This document shows positions 20,262 to 29,039 of a stretch of 64,000 nucleotides of DNA, piece by piece. The position numbers and the translations under genes were made by a program. Each line of letters begins with the position of its first letter. Within the stretch, counting starts at the first letter, position 1. The stretch comes from Acinetobacter pecorum (GTDB lineage: Bacteria > Pseudomonadota > Gammaproteobacteria > Pseudomonadales > Moraxellaceae): NCBI RefSeq assembly GCF_014837015.1, contig NZ_JACSPT010000001.1, positions 1 through 64,000 on the forward strand, read 5' to 3'. The notes under the pieces are model-generated. The model worked only from the letters and a program-made list of their open reading frames with translations, made no database searches and was not told the DNA's origin.

Positions 20262-21371
20262 TTAAAAAATGGCTTCCATACGCACTAACGCACCCAGATA
20301 ATGGCTACGGTTCAGTCGGTCATCATTCAGGTAGTTCAGGTCAGCCTGTACAAAAAACCATTCGCGTAGAAACGGCTGTCTCCAGGATACATAAGGGCCC
20401 CAACGATTCAGATGCAGATCTTTATCCTCCAGATAACCGCCTGTATAGATGCCATAATTGAAGCGATTTTCCTGAAAAAATTGATGCTGTCTGAAGGTGT
20501 AATTGTCCCAGGTCAGATCATCTTCCTGTTCATCCGCATAAGTCAGACTCAGCTGATTGGAAAAAAAGGCCTGATTGGGCCGGGCATGGATCAGCTCAAG
20601 ATTGGTTCTCAGATAGTTTTCACTCTGCAATCCATAACGGTAAATCTGTTCCGCATGAAAGGAGAAGTCATTCTCCATGGTCCAGTCTCTACTGATTTTG
20701 GCACGTGCATAGATATCATCGCCAGAACGTACCCCGAGGTCTAGGTCGGTATCGAAAGGCAGACCATCGGCAAATTCTGACCAGCGCAAGGCAAATGAGC
20801 TGTTGTTTTCACGGGTACGGCGAATATCCAGATTTTTATCCCTAGTATTATCAAGATTTTCATTGGTAATGGCGGCATTGGTGTCCAGTTCGTTATCCAG
20901 ACTGTCATCACCAAAAACCAGACTTAATTTCTGCTCCAGAGTTGGAAGTTTAATTTTTCCTCGAATTCTGGGCTTGATCTCATAAGTTTCATATTTGTCC
21001 CAGCTATTATCCAGAATGATTCGTAAAGTCGCATTAGCTGGCTGGTCTGGATCGGTCTTGCCAAACCAGTTGTCAATTTTATGTGCGGTCCGGTCTGCCC
21101 ATTCACGGATTCCTTTCTGCCTTTTATCGGCCCATGAGTTATTTTCAGTTTCTGTCATGGAGGGCACAATTGCTTCATCAGACTGTTCCGGTAAGATCGT
21201 AGGCGTCGCATCGATCAAGCGCGGAATCTGATCCAGTAATCCTGAATGATTTGGCTCTGTATCTGCCGGATTGTCAGGAGCATCTGTTACTGAATTTGCC
21301 CAAGACATGCTACTGCTCATTCCTATACCGAGAGAGAGCAGTAAGATTGGAGTAATCCTGTTTATTTGCAT
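20262..21371 (-). CDS. Putative outer membrane beta-barrel protein, unknown function
   Basis: 369 residues with a signal peptide (MQINRITPILLLSLGIGMSSSMSWA). A low-complexity acidic linker follows, then alternating aromatic/polar strands (for example LRTNLELIHARPNQAFFSNQLSLTY) to the end ...LVRMEAIF. The terminal Phe and strand pattern fit outer membrane insertion by the Bam complex. The WADRTAHKIDNWFG segment near residue 90-105 is a conserved-looking amphipathic helix. I do not recognise the family beyond similar Acinetobacter hypotheticals. The neighbouring genes give no hint of function. Confidence 0.75.
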   Translation of the reverse strand: MQINRITPILLLSLGIGMSSSMSWANSVTDAPDNPADTEPNHSGLLDQIPRLIDATPTILPEQSDEAIVPSMTETENNSWADKRQKGIREWADRTAHKIDNWFGKTDPDQPANATLRIILDNSWDKYETYEIKPRIRGKIKLPTLEQKLSLVFGDDSLDNELDTNAAITNENLDNTRDKNLDIRRTRENNSSFALRWSEFADGLPFDTDLDLGVRSGDDIYARAKISRDWTMENDFSFHAEQIYRYGLQSENYLRTNLELIHARPNQAFFSNQLSLTYADEQEDDLTWDNYTFRQHQFFQENRFNYGIYTGGYLEDKDLHLNRWGPYVSWRQPFLREWFFVQADLNYLNDDRLNRSHYLGALVRMEAIF

Positions 21372-21463
21372 GAGTTATTTGTTGCTCTTGTATTCTTATA
21401 TCTAGCTGTAGTTTTCTAAAAAATGGCCTTGAAAAGCAAGTTAAAGCTACAAAATAACAGCAA

Positions 21464-22864
21464 TTATTCAATCATTTGAGCCTGAATCTCCCGATAAAGA
21501 TCCATCACCTGAATGGGCTGTGGCATTGATAAAATAATATTGTGAATATTCTGCCAATTTAGCTGTTTGTCACGTTGTAGCAACAGGTGCGGATAGGCCA
21601 GCTCATCTTCTGCAAGCGACATACGTGCTTCACCATGAATCACTCGAATTTTCTGATGTTCTTGTAGTAAAAGTATTGGGGTAGAAAAATCTGCAGCAGC
21701 TTCTTTAAATGAGATAAATTTCTGCTTCTGGATTAAATGCGCAAATATAAACGGGTAATAATCTGGCGATGTCCAGACCGTTTCTGCCTGTTGCAGGTAA
21801 GCTTTTGAAAAGAGCTCCACTTGCAGGAAACTGGTAGCTAAAGCAGACCATGCCAGTGATTTAATTGCAGCAGCCTGACGTTGATGCTGGGCCAGCCAGT
21901 GCTGGATGCAATAGTGTGCCTGCAACTGACTTGGTACGCCTAAAAGCATCAGATATTTGACAAACTGGCCTTGCAGATTCAATTGCTCAGCCACAAAGAC
22001 CTGACGAGCCTGCCAGTTGTCTTCTGCGGCATAATATAGGGCAATATCCAGGTAGGCGGGATGTCCGTCATCGGGTGCCAGTTCTAAAGCACAGAGCCGT
22101 TGTATATTGGCTTCTTCTAAGCCCAAAGAGCGAACCTGGGCGATCATGCTACCTATCTGGATTTCTGCAGGAAACTGAATGAGTTCCATGGCTAGGCCCG
22201 GTTCTTGATGACTTATTGTTTCTGTTTCTGGATGAGGATTAAGATCCTCAAGTAGGGTTTTTACTTGAGTAGCTGGTTCATTAGGGTGACTTGATTCCGG
22301 CACCTGGATTATTGCTCTTGGCTGACCACGATGGTATTTGCTTTTTTCTTCCACTTTTAAGCTGCTTTCAGCCTCATTCAGGGATAGAGCCGGTACCGTC
22401 AATAATGGTGGATCTTCTTTCAGACAAGCCGACTGCTGCTGTTGTTGCAACAGCCAGATATAACATTGTTGCAGTTCAGCCCATGGACTGTGCAGGGCAG
22501 GAGAGTGGGGAGCCGGAATCAGCCAGAGCTGCCAGCCATGTTCAGGACGATGTAAAAGTGCCCAACCTGAATCCGGATAGGCATACAAGGCTTTTTCCAG
22601 CACCTGGCTTTCGATGAAATAACCACGGAAGCTGAGATGATAGGCGGTATTTTCAGAAAACTGGTAGGCGACAAGCTCAGGTTGGGTGCGGGCTTTAAAA
22701 GCTAGAATCTGGGCTCTGAAAATAGGCTCATCACATAGATCAAAAATATCGCGTATTCTTTTTTTTGAGCGTGCAATTTCATACAAAGGCAGGGCTTTAT
22801 ACTCAAGTTGTCGTGTTAGTTGCTGTAATTCTTTAATTAATTGTGCTTTTTCTAAAGCATTCAT
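21464..22864 (-). CDS. Hypothetical protein, 466 residues
   Basis: 466 residues, no signal peptide, no membrane segment. The N terminus MNALEKAQLIKELQQLTRQLEYKA begins a charged helix, followed by a compact alpha/beta part (about 50-140). A Q/P/E-rich, probably disordered linker (about 145-225) separates this from a helical C-terminal half (about 230-460). I recognise no motif and assign no function. An upstream small ORF (22875-23054) ends ten bases before this start, so the two form a likely operon. Confidence 0.7.
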   Translation of the reverse strand: MNALEKAQLIKELQQLTRQLEYKALPLYEIARSKKRIRDIFDLCDEPIFRAQILAFKARTQPELVAYQFSENTAYHLSFRGYFIESQVLEKALYAYPDSGWALLHRPEHGWQLWLIPAPHSPALHSPWAELQQCYIWLLQQQQQSACLKEDPPLLTVPALSLNEAESSLKVEEKSKYHRGQPRAIIQVPESSHPNEPATQVKTLLEDLNPHPETETISHQEPGLAMELIQFPAEIQIGSMIAQVRSLGLEEANIQRLCALELAPDDGHPAYLDIALYYAAEDNWQARQVFVAEQLNLQGQFVKYLMLLGVPSQLQAHYCIQHWLAQHQRQAAAIKSLAWSALATSFLQVELFSKAYLQQAETVWTSPDYYPFIFAHLIQKQKFISFKEAAADFSTPILLLQEHQKIRVIHGEARMSLAEDELAYPHLLLQRDKQLNWQNIHNIILSMPQPIQVMDLYREIQAQMIE

Positions 22865-22874
22865 TTTTAGATCT

Positions 22875-23054
22875 CTAGAGATGTTGCAATGCCTGATCCA
22901 GTGTGTGGGCGAGTATCATGTTGACTGCCAGTTCGATCAGCTTATATTCAGCAGAATTTAGATTTGTATGGCGTTCAGCCATTTCAATTAAAAAATCAAC
23001 AGAAATCGCCTGAGGTGGAATTTTGCCCTGTAGCAATGCTTGAAGTTCATGCAT
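22875..23054 (-). CDS. Small hypothetical protein, 59 residues
   Basis: 59 residues from the ATG at 23054 (MHELQALLQGKIPPQAISVDF); the frame extends upstream to 23108 without a better start. It is all-helical by composition, with a leucine/isoleucine heptad-like pattern and no cysteine or signal peptide. It is ten bases upstream of the 466-residue gene on the same strand, which suggests a shared transcript. No family is recognised. Confidence 0.55.
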   Translation of the reverse strand: MHELQALLQGKIPPQAISVDFLIEMAERHTNLNSAEYKLIELAVNMILAHTLDQALQHL

Positions 23055-23251
23055 AGCAGAATTTCTTGATATCAGTATATTTATGCTGCAATTATAAGCA
23101 GGGATCATATAAAATAGTGATTTATTTTGAATATTTTATAAACAAAATTTTTAATAAAAAGTGATAAAAATCAATAGAAAAAAATCAGAATGAGAAATAG
23201 TCGAAATTTTTAGCTTGATCGGTTTTTAATCTGGATATGATTCACCTGATA

Positions 23252-23284
23252 TTAAAACAGGCTGAATCAATCAGCCTGTTTTAA
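23252..23284. terminator. Terminator of the repeat-peptide gene (bidirectional)
   Basis: A perfect 14-bp stem: 23252-23265 with 23271-23284, loop ATCAA, core ACAGGCTGA/TCAGCCTGT. A T-run follows on the minus strand. It lies 18 bases beyond the stop of the 23303-23566 gene. Confidence 0.85.
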
Positions 23285-23302
23285 TACAAATAGCTTCTGC
23301 TT

Positions 23303-23566
23303 TTAAGCTGTATATTTGGCGCCTATATTCGCAGAATCTGAATTTACTGTTTCAGCAGGCGCTTTGGTCGCCGGAAAATCTGGCAGATAAACGACTTGTG
23401 CTGTTTGCAGGGATGCCTGAACAGGAGTGGAATCTGAATTCACTGGTTCAGCAGGTGCTTTAGTCACCGGAAAATCTGGTAGATAAACCACTTGAGTCAT
23501 TTGCGCTGATGCTTGAACAGAAAAAGCCATAATGATTGCTGCGAAAGCAAATTTAAGAGCATTCAT
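23303..23566 (-). CDS. Small secreted protein with a duplicated 22-residue motif
   Basis: 87 residues. The signal peptide MNALKFAFAAIIMAFSVQASA is followed by a mature part of about 66 residues. Almost all of it consists of two near-identical copies of QVVYLPDFP(V/A)TKAPAE(P/T)VNSDS (about residues 25-46 and 57-78), joined by a short TPVQASLQTA linker. Neither copy has cysteine. I know no family for it; a periplasmic or surface peptide is the only safe statement. It is monocistronic with its own terminator. Confidence 0.7.
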   Translation of the reverse strand: MNALKFAFAAIIMAFSVQASAQMTQVVYLPDFPVTKAPAEPVNSDSTPVQASLQTAQVVYLPDFPATKAPAETVNSDSANIGAKYTA

Positions 23567-24120
23567 AAGATGACCTCTAATATCAGGGCGTTCAATAACT
23601 TGAACATGGGAGAATATTTAAACTTACTGCGAGTAAAATAATAGCAAATCAGCCTGAATAGAAAATGATAGTTTCGGCAAATTTAAGCAGTAAATTTTAG
23701 ATTAATTACTCTATAAAACAATGAATTAGTGGATTTAAATTATTCGATTTTTTACGATTTTACAGGGCATTATGCTTTGTTTTTATAGTCAGAATATGGA
23801 TCTGGTTGAGTACTAAAAAAGCAGCTAGCTGTTTTTTTTAATATCACAACTTAAAGCTGATTTTCGAGATTCTACAATTTTTTAGGAATGGACTAAGCGG
23901 GACTTTTATTTATTTTCAGCCTGAGCGTTTTATGGGGTTTATAGAGCAATCCTAAAAGCTATGGCAATCAATTCATTGAGTAATCAAGACTTTTAGGCGG
24001 CAATTGAAAATATTCAGTTAACCTGAGTTGAGGTAGAGAAAATTGTGTTTAATGACAATAAAATTACGGATTACTCTGTCAATCTAAAGATGAATTCTTT
24101 GATGGAATAAATTTATAAAA
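23567..24120. other. AT-rich gap, about 550 bases
   Basis: No intact gene. It includes the upstream region of the repeat-peptide gene, a short A6-GCAGCTAGCTG-T8 hairpin at 23815-23838 that could terminate transcription in either direction, and the broken dodecin-like frame annotated separately at 23961-24110. Confidence 0.5.
23961..24110 (+). pseudogene. Broken dodecin-like reading frame
   Basis: A single frame of 50 codons from ATG 23961 to TAA 24108 is interrupted by TAG at 23994 and TGA at 24024. After the second stop it reads VEVEKIVFNDNKITDYSVNL followed by KMNSLME. This resembles the C-terminal strands of dodecins (a V...V-(D/N)-GKI-x-Y-x-V-x-L pattern ending in LE), the small flavin-storage proteins. 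About 20 residues of the middle are missing as well. It is likely a decayed copy; the resemblance is judged by eye. Confidence 0.35.
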
Positions 24121-24125
24121 AGCAT

Positions 24126-24152
24126 AAAAAATCCCCATCTTGGATGAGGATT
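24126..24152 (-). terminator. Terminator of the FrnE-type gene
   Basis: On the minus strand, AATCCTCATC pairs with GATGGGGATT (one G-U) around a three-base loop, followed by TTTTTAT. It lies 20 bases beyond the stop at 24172. Confidence 0.85.
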
Positions 24153-24171
24153 TCTCTAGTTGAATTGATCT

Positions 24172-24867
24172 TTATTCAGGCTTCACCGGAACATCACAGG
24201 TTTCTGTAGTGCATTGATTGGCAGATGATTGTTGCTGCGGCTGCTCTAATGCTTTTTCAAGAACTTGCAGGAAAACTTCCTTAGGCTGAGCACCCGCCAA
24301 AGCAATGCGCTGATCAAAAACAAAGAAAGGGACGCCTGTGACCTTAAGCTGGTCATGGGCCACTTCCTGATCAAATTTAACAAAGTCAGCAAATTCATCC
24401 GAATCAAGAAGGTCATCAACTTCGACCGGATTCAGGCCAATTCGCGCTCCAACATCTTCCAGCGTTTCACGTTCACCAATCGGCAGGCCTTGAGTCATAT
24501 AACTGTAGAATAACGCTTCCTCAGCTTCATTGCCCAGACCTTTGCTTTGTGCCAGATGAATCAGGCGATGTGCATTAAAGGTATTGCCTGAGTTGGCACC
24601 TTCCCAGTTAAATTCAATGCCTTCTTCTTTGGCCATCGCAGCAATATTGCGCTGCATCTCTTCGACTTCAGCCACGGTGCGGCCATATTTTTGCGCCAGA
24701 CGTTCAGAGTTGGACACTTCCTGACGAACTGGTGCTTCAGGATCGAGCTGGAAACTGTGCCAATGTACTTCCAGTTCAATACCGGCTTGTTGTGCAGCAG
24801 CTTCCAAACGTTTTTTACCAATATAGCAGAAGGGGCAAACCACGTCAGACCAAATATCTACACGCAT
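24172..24867 (-). CDS. DsbA-family (FrnE-like) thioredoxin-fold oxidoreductase
   Basis: 231 residues. It begins MRVDIWSDVVCPFCYIGKKRLE: a cytoplasmic DsbA-fold protein with the CPFC redox pair at 11-14 and no signal peptide. The cis-proline loop reads VTGVPFFVFD (about 184-193). The FNAHRLIHLA helix (about 98-107) and the long alpha insertion match FrnE/2-hydroxychromene-2-carboxylate isomerase relatives. A C-terminal CTTETC pair is an extra possible thiol site. FrnE in Deinococcus helps in oxidative stress; the substrate here is unknown. SD AGAG lies upstream. Confidence 0.88.
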   Translation of the reverse strand: MRVDIWSDVVCPFCYIGKKRLEAAAQQAGIELEVHWHSFQLDPEAPVRQEVSNSERLAQKYGRTVAEVEEMQRNIAAMAKEEGIEFNWEGANSGNTFNAHRLIHLAQSKGLGNEAEEALFYSYMTQGLPIGERETLEDVGARIGLNPVEVDDLLDSDEFADFVKFDQEVAHDQLKVTGVPFFVFDQRIALAGAQPKEVFLQVLEKALEQPQQQSSANQCTTETCDVPVKPE

Positions 24868-25066
24868 GATAAATCTCTATTCCATATTCTTTAGGAGTTA
24901 TGGGGGCAAATCCTAAATTTTAAAGCCCAGGAATGCAAACCCTTTTTGATCTTCGGCTCATTTCTAGAGAATGTAGAATTAATCCATTTTCAAGTACACA
25001 GTGATTACTATTGCACATCAATTTTGTGATGCAAAGTAAGGGTGATTAAATAAAATTAGACAGGCT

Positions 25067-25486
25067 TTAATCTTGAATTAGGCGCTTACCTAAACAAATG
25101 ACTTCAATTTCGTTATAGCCCAATTGTTCATAAAAGCTTTGTACATCAATATTATCTTTACGTATAAGCAGTTGAAGCTTTGGACAACCTAAAGCAATCA
25201 AACGTTTTTCTAGTTGTTGCACTAATGCCGTTGCAACACCATTACGTTGAAAATTGGGATGAACAGCCAAGTAGTTGACCCATCCGCGATGACCATCGTA
25301 GCCTCCCATGACGGTTGCAATCAGTTGGTTATCTTTGACCGCCAATAAAAACAGTTGATCGCGCTGTGCCAATTTACGAAAGATATCTATTTCAGGGTTA
25401 TTCCACGGACGGGTCAATCCGCACAGTTCCCAAAGTGCAATGACATCATCTAAATCGGATTCTAAATAGGGGCGAATAATAAACAT
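25067..25486 (-). CDS. GNAT-family N-acetyltransferase, YpeA-type
   Basis: 139 residues. It shows the GNAT fold: an N-terminal IRPYLESDLDDVIALWELCGLTRPWNNP segment typical of YpeA, then the acetyl-CoA loop VHPNFQRNGVATALVQQLE (about 76-94) with the (Q/R)-x-x-G-x-(G/A) pattern, and a C-terminal FYEQLGYNE strand. YpeA-like enzymes are predicted acetyltransferases of unknown substrate. It lies alone on the minus strand. Confidence 0.87.
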   Translation of the reverse strand: MFIIRPYLESDLDDVIALWELCGLTRPWNNPEIDIFRKLAQRDQLFLLAVKDNQLIATVMGGYDGHRGWVNYLAVHPNFQRNGVATALVQQLEKRLIALGCPKLQLLIRKDNIDVQSFYEQLGYNEIEVICLGKRLIQD

Positions 25487-25571
25487 AATTATAGTTTTGC
25501 ATTTATTTTGAGCAATTTAGATTAATCGATTTTTGAGCCCTTGATAAGCTATGTTGAAAAATAAAAACCAT

Positions 25572-25600
25572 AAAAAAACGCCCCGTAGGGCGTTTTTTTT
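25572..25600. terminator. Terminator of the CoA-transferase gene
   Basis: A-run, ACGCCC, loop CGTA, GGGCGT, eight T. It has runs on both sides, so it can work in both directions; its job is termination of the minus-strand gene ending at 25612. Confidence 0.93.
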
Positions 25601-25611
25601 AATGCAGTTAA

Positions 25612-27129
25612 TTATGCAGTTTTTACCGCAGCTTCAACAGCAAGCATATGACCATTTTCTTCGAAATTTGAGTGCCAAGACAGCGCTTCACGAAGAAGGT
25701 GAGGCGTATGTCCGCCTTTTGCACATGCACGGTCAAAGTAATCATTTAACGCATCACGGTACATTGGGTGTGCACAGTTATCAATCACTGCACGTGCACG
25801 CTCACGTGGTGCCAGACCACGAAGATCTGCCAGACCCTGTTCAGTTACAAGGATATCTACATCGTGTTCCGCATGGTCGATATGTGAAGCGAACGGTACC
25901 ACAGAAGAGATGTCACCACCTTTTGCGATTGATTTGGTCACGAAGATCGCCAGATGTGCATTACGCGCAAAGTCGCCAGAACCACCGATACCGTTCATCA
26001 TTTTGGTACCACATACGTGGGTCGAGTTCACGTTACCGTAAATATCAAACTCAAGCGCAGTATTGATACCGATAATACCTAAACGACGTACCAGTTCAGG
26101 ATGGTTTGAAATTTCCTGTGGACGTAATACCAGTTTGTCTTTGTATTGCTCAAGGTTGTTAAATACTTTCTCGCCGTATTTTGCAGAAAGCGTAATAGAA
26201 GAACCTGAAGCAAACTTCATTTTACCTGCATCGATCAATTCAAACGTACAGTCTTGCAGAACTTCTGAGTACATGATCAGGTCTTCGAAGTTTGAATCTT
26301 TCAGACCGGTCAATACGGCATTTGCGATTGAACCAATCCCTGCCTGAAGAGGCCCGAGGTTTTTCGGTAAACGCTCTTCAGCCACTTCTTTTTCAAAGAA
26401 AGCGATCAAATGGTTGGCAATGCTTTGTGTCTCATCATCTGGCGCAGTTACAGTAGATGGAGAGTCATGTAATTCGCTGTTAAATACGATACCAACAATT
26501 TTAGATGGATCGATATTGATCGCATGCGTACCAATACGCTCATCAACTTGAGTCAATGGAATCGCTTGACGCGTTGGACGATACGTCGGGATGTAGATAT
26601 CGTGCAAGCCTTCAAATGCCGGGCTTAGGTTGGTATTGATTTCTACAATCACTTTTTCAGCAAAAATCGCAAAGCTTGCAGAGTTACCAACAGATGTCGT
26701 TGGAATGATGCCGCCATCTTCAGTAATCGCTACAGCTTCAATGATCGCAACGTCTGGTTTTTTCAACTGTAGGTTACGCATTTGTTCAACGGTTTCAGAC
26801 AAATGCTGGTCAATGAACATCACTTCGCCATTGTTGATGGCTTTACGTAAAGTGTTGTCGACCTGGAACGGTAAACGACGTGCCAATACGCCGGCTTCAG
26901 TCAGTTGTTTGTCTAGATCGTTTCCTAGTGATGCACCAGTAATCAACGTGATCTTTAATGGATTTGCTTTTGCCTGTTGAACTAAAGCTAGAGGAACCGC
27001 CTTCGCTTCACCAGCGCGAGTAAAGCCACTCATACCCACAGTCATGCCATCTTTGATGAATTCAGCCGCGTGTTCTGGGCTGATGACTTTGTTGTGTAGG
27101 GAGGCTAAACGGATACGATCTAAAGACAT
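25612..27129 (-). CDS. Acetyl-CoA hydrolase/transferase family protein (succinate:acetate CoA-transferase type)
   Basis: 505 residues from the ATG at 27129 (MSLDRIRLASLHNKV), which has GAGAG five bases upstream; a start four codons earlier lacks a SD. It is a class I CoA-transferase of the AarC/Cat1/ScpC group: GFTRAGEAKAVP near the N terminus, GIGSIANAVLTGL, and MYSEVLQDC around residue 285-295 holding the Glu expected to form the acyl-glutamyl intermediate. ICGTKMMNGIGGSGDF-like and VTEQGLADLRG motifs follow. It exchanges CoA between short-chain acids such as acetate and succinate. Confidence 0.92.
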   Translation of the reverse strand: MSLDRIRLASLHNKVISPEHAAEFIKDGMTVGMSGFTRAGEAKAVPLALVQQAKANPLKITLITGASLGNDLDKQLTEAGVLARRLPFQVDNTLRKAINNGEVMFIDQHLSETVEQMRNLQLKKPDVAIIEAVAITEDGGIIPTTSVGNSASFAIFAEKVIVEINTNLSPAFEGLHDIYIPTYRPTRQAIPLTQVDERIGTHAINIDPSKIVGIVFNSELHDSPSTVTAPDDETQSIANHLIAFFEKEVAEERLPKNLGPLQAGIGSIANAVLTGLKDSNFEDLIMYSEVLQDCTFELIDAGKMKFASGSSITLSAKYGEKVFNNLEQYKDKLVLRPQEISNHPELVRRLGIIGINTALEFDIYGNVNSTHVCGTKMMNGIGGSGDFARNAHLAIFVTKSIAKGGDISSVVPFASHIDHAEHDVDILVTEQGLADLRGLAPRERARAVIDNCAHPMYRDALNDYFDRACAKGGHTPHLLREALSWHSNFEENGHMLAVEAAVKTA

Positions 27130-27333
27130 TTTAACTCTCATTAATTCTTAAACTATGATACGGATTGTACCGCTCAAAAAAGTATTGTGCATAGATGTTA
27201 GGCTAAGGTCTAATTTTTTAGCTAAATGTAGGTATAATAAAAAATGATGATTTTTAAATTGTTGATTTAATGAAATATAAAATGAATTGTATAGAAAAAC
27301 TAAAAAGTTGTTTGTTGGATTATTGATCACTTC

Positions 27334-28794
27334 TTAAAAGTGATCAGTCAAGGTTTGTCGGATTTTATCGAGTGTGGTGGCAGGGGGAGGCGTCTCTGTA
27401 CCAGCCTGATTTAAGGGCAATGAAATGATGGCTTCGAGTCCGCCTTCAGGACGATTATGAATACGCAACTGACCATGGTGAATATCGACAATCCGTTTAG
27501 CAATCGCCAGGCCCAAGCCGCTGCCTTGTACAGTCCGTGCAGAATTACCCCGTACAAAGGGCTGCATCAGGGCTTCAATCTGATCTTCCGGGATGCCTTC
27601 TCCATGGTCTGCAACACAAATCAACAGGTGCCCGTCTTCTACATGAGCAGACAGTTCAATCGGTTCTGAACCATAACGTTTCGAATTATTGATCAGATTA
27701 CCAATCAGTCTTTTTAGCGACATGCTGCGCGCCTGAATGGTCGGGATGTCTTGTGGCGTAAAGCGGATATCCAGCGGTTTAAACTGCTTGACCAGTTCCT
27801 GGAGCAGCACATTGACATTGGTATCCTGCGGCTCTTCATCAGAACCATCACGCATATAGGAGATGAACTGATTCAGGATGGCATCCATATCTTCGACATC
27901 ATAAATCAGGCCTTCTTTGAGAAAGTCTTCATCCGGCATCATTTCGGCACTCAGGCGAATCCGTGTTAGCGGCGTGCGCAAGTCATGTGAAATACCGGCC
28001 AGCATGATGCGGCGTTCGCGTTCAGTCTGGTCCAGCGTGTAAATCATCTGGTTAAAAGCATGATTGACCTGACGGATTTCCAGTGGACCATGATTGGTAT
28101 CCAGATAGGGCGCCGAACCGATACGACTATAACTGTTGGCAGCATCCTGCAAACGGCGTAAAGGCCGGTTCAGCTGACGTACCAAAGTCAAAATAATGAT
28201 GCCGACAATAATTGGCGTACCGAGCAGCCAGCCCAAAATCAGTTCATTGCTATAATTGGCATAGGTCTTTAAAGGTTCCTGTACCCAGTGACCATTCATT
28301 TCAGGAGTCTGGATCCAGATACGAGGACTTGGCTTGAACTGGAAATAGACCGTAGCTTCCTTAATGCGTAACTCTTTGGCCAGTTTGGTTTCGATCTGGC
28401 GGGTAAAAAATTCTGCGATCAGTTTTTCACGGACTGTAGGATATTCTGCCGGATTGGTGACATATTCAATGCCGACCCGATTTTTTAACCAGTCATCGAT
28501 ATCGACTTCCTGCTGTTTGTGATACAGGCGTAGATCCGGATTATTGAGAATTTCCAGTTCCATGGCCAGATAACGCGCATGTTGCTGAATTTCAGGTAGA
28601 AACAAGGTACGCCAAAAGAACCACAAAGACATAAACAGGCTGAAACAGACCACAAAAACCACCAGTACTGTGGTGCGCATGGCCGCAGAACGCGGTTTGA
28701 TCTTGTCCATAAAGCGTTCCCAGCGGGTACGTTTTGTTTCCGAGTAGCTGACAAAATCGGTAAATTTTTGCGGGTCGATAGGATCGAGTTTCAC
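27334..28794 (-). CDS. envZ: Two-component sensor histidine kinase EnvZ
   Basis: 486 residues. Transmembrane helices lie near 42-66 and 186-205, flanking a periplasmic sensor of about 120 residues. A HAMP domain follows, then the H-box MLAGISHDLRTPLTRIR with His270, the N-box LKRLIGNLINNSKRYG, and G boxes DHGEGIP and GSGLGLAIAKRIV. It fits EnvZ, the osmosensing partner of OmpR, although the N terminus carries about 40 extra cytoplasmic residues. The partner regulator lies upstream on the same strand, unusually 245 bases away. Confidence 0.92.
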   Translation of the reverse strand: MKLDPIDPQKFTDFVSYSETKRTRWERFMDKIKPRSAAMRTTVLVVFVVCFSLFMSLWFFWRTLFLPEIQQHARYLAMELEILNNPDLRLYHKQQEVDIDDWLKNRVGIEYVTNPAEYPTVREKLIAEFFTRQIETKLAKELRIKEATVYFQFKPSPRIWIQTPEMNGHWVQEPLKTYANYSNELILGWLLGTPIIVGIIILTLVRQLNRPLRRLQDAANSYSRIGSAPYLDTNHGPLEIRQVNHAFNQMIYTLDQTERERRIMLAGISHDLRTPLTRIRLSAEMMPDEDFLKEGLIYDVEDMDAILNQFISYMRDGSDEEPQDTNVNVLLQELVKQFKPLDIRFTPQDIPTIQARSMSLKRLIGNLINNSKRYGSEPIELSAHVEDGHLLICVADHGEGIPEDQIEALMQPFVRGNSARTVQGSGLGLAIAKRIVDIHHGQLRIHNRPEGGLEAIISLPLNQAGTETPPPATTLDKIRQTLTDHF

Positions 28795-28889
28795 GCCAGC
28801 TTCCTATGGGCAATTTTGTTCTGAAAATCAGCAGTGATGTTCTGGGTGGAGTATTACTGCATTGACATTTAATTGAAGGATTTTCTCAT

Positions 28890-28993
28890 GTTACTTTCTT
28901 AAAAAAGTAACCAAAAAATCTTGCCATTCGCTAAACTCACATATTTCCATGCGAGCCTGTGAAGTAGTCGATGCTCAAACAGCGGCGAATGGC
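28890..28993. repeat. Structured spacer element between ompR and envZ (dispersed repeat candidate)
   Basis: Within the 245-base gap there is GTTACTTT (28890-28897) with AAAGTAAC (28904-28911), then an outer stem GCCATTCGC (28923-28931) with GCGAATGGC (28985-28993). The outer stem encloses CTCACAT/ATGCGAG (28936-28942 with 28949-28955). The layered pairing reads like a folded non-coding element. I recall similar sequence in other Acinetobacter genomes, so a dispersed repeat is plausible; copies cannot be counted here. Confidence 0.45.
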
Positions 28994-29039
28994 TTGATGG
29001 ACAATAAATCGAAGTGATCTTTATCCTATAATTTTTCCT

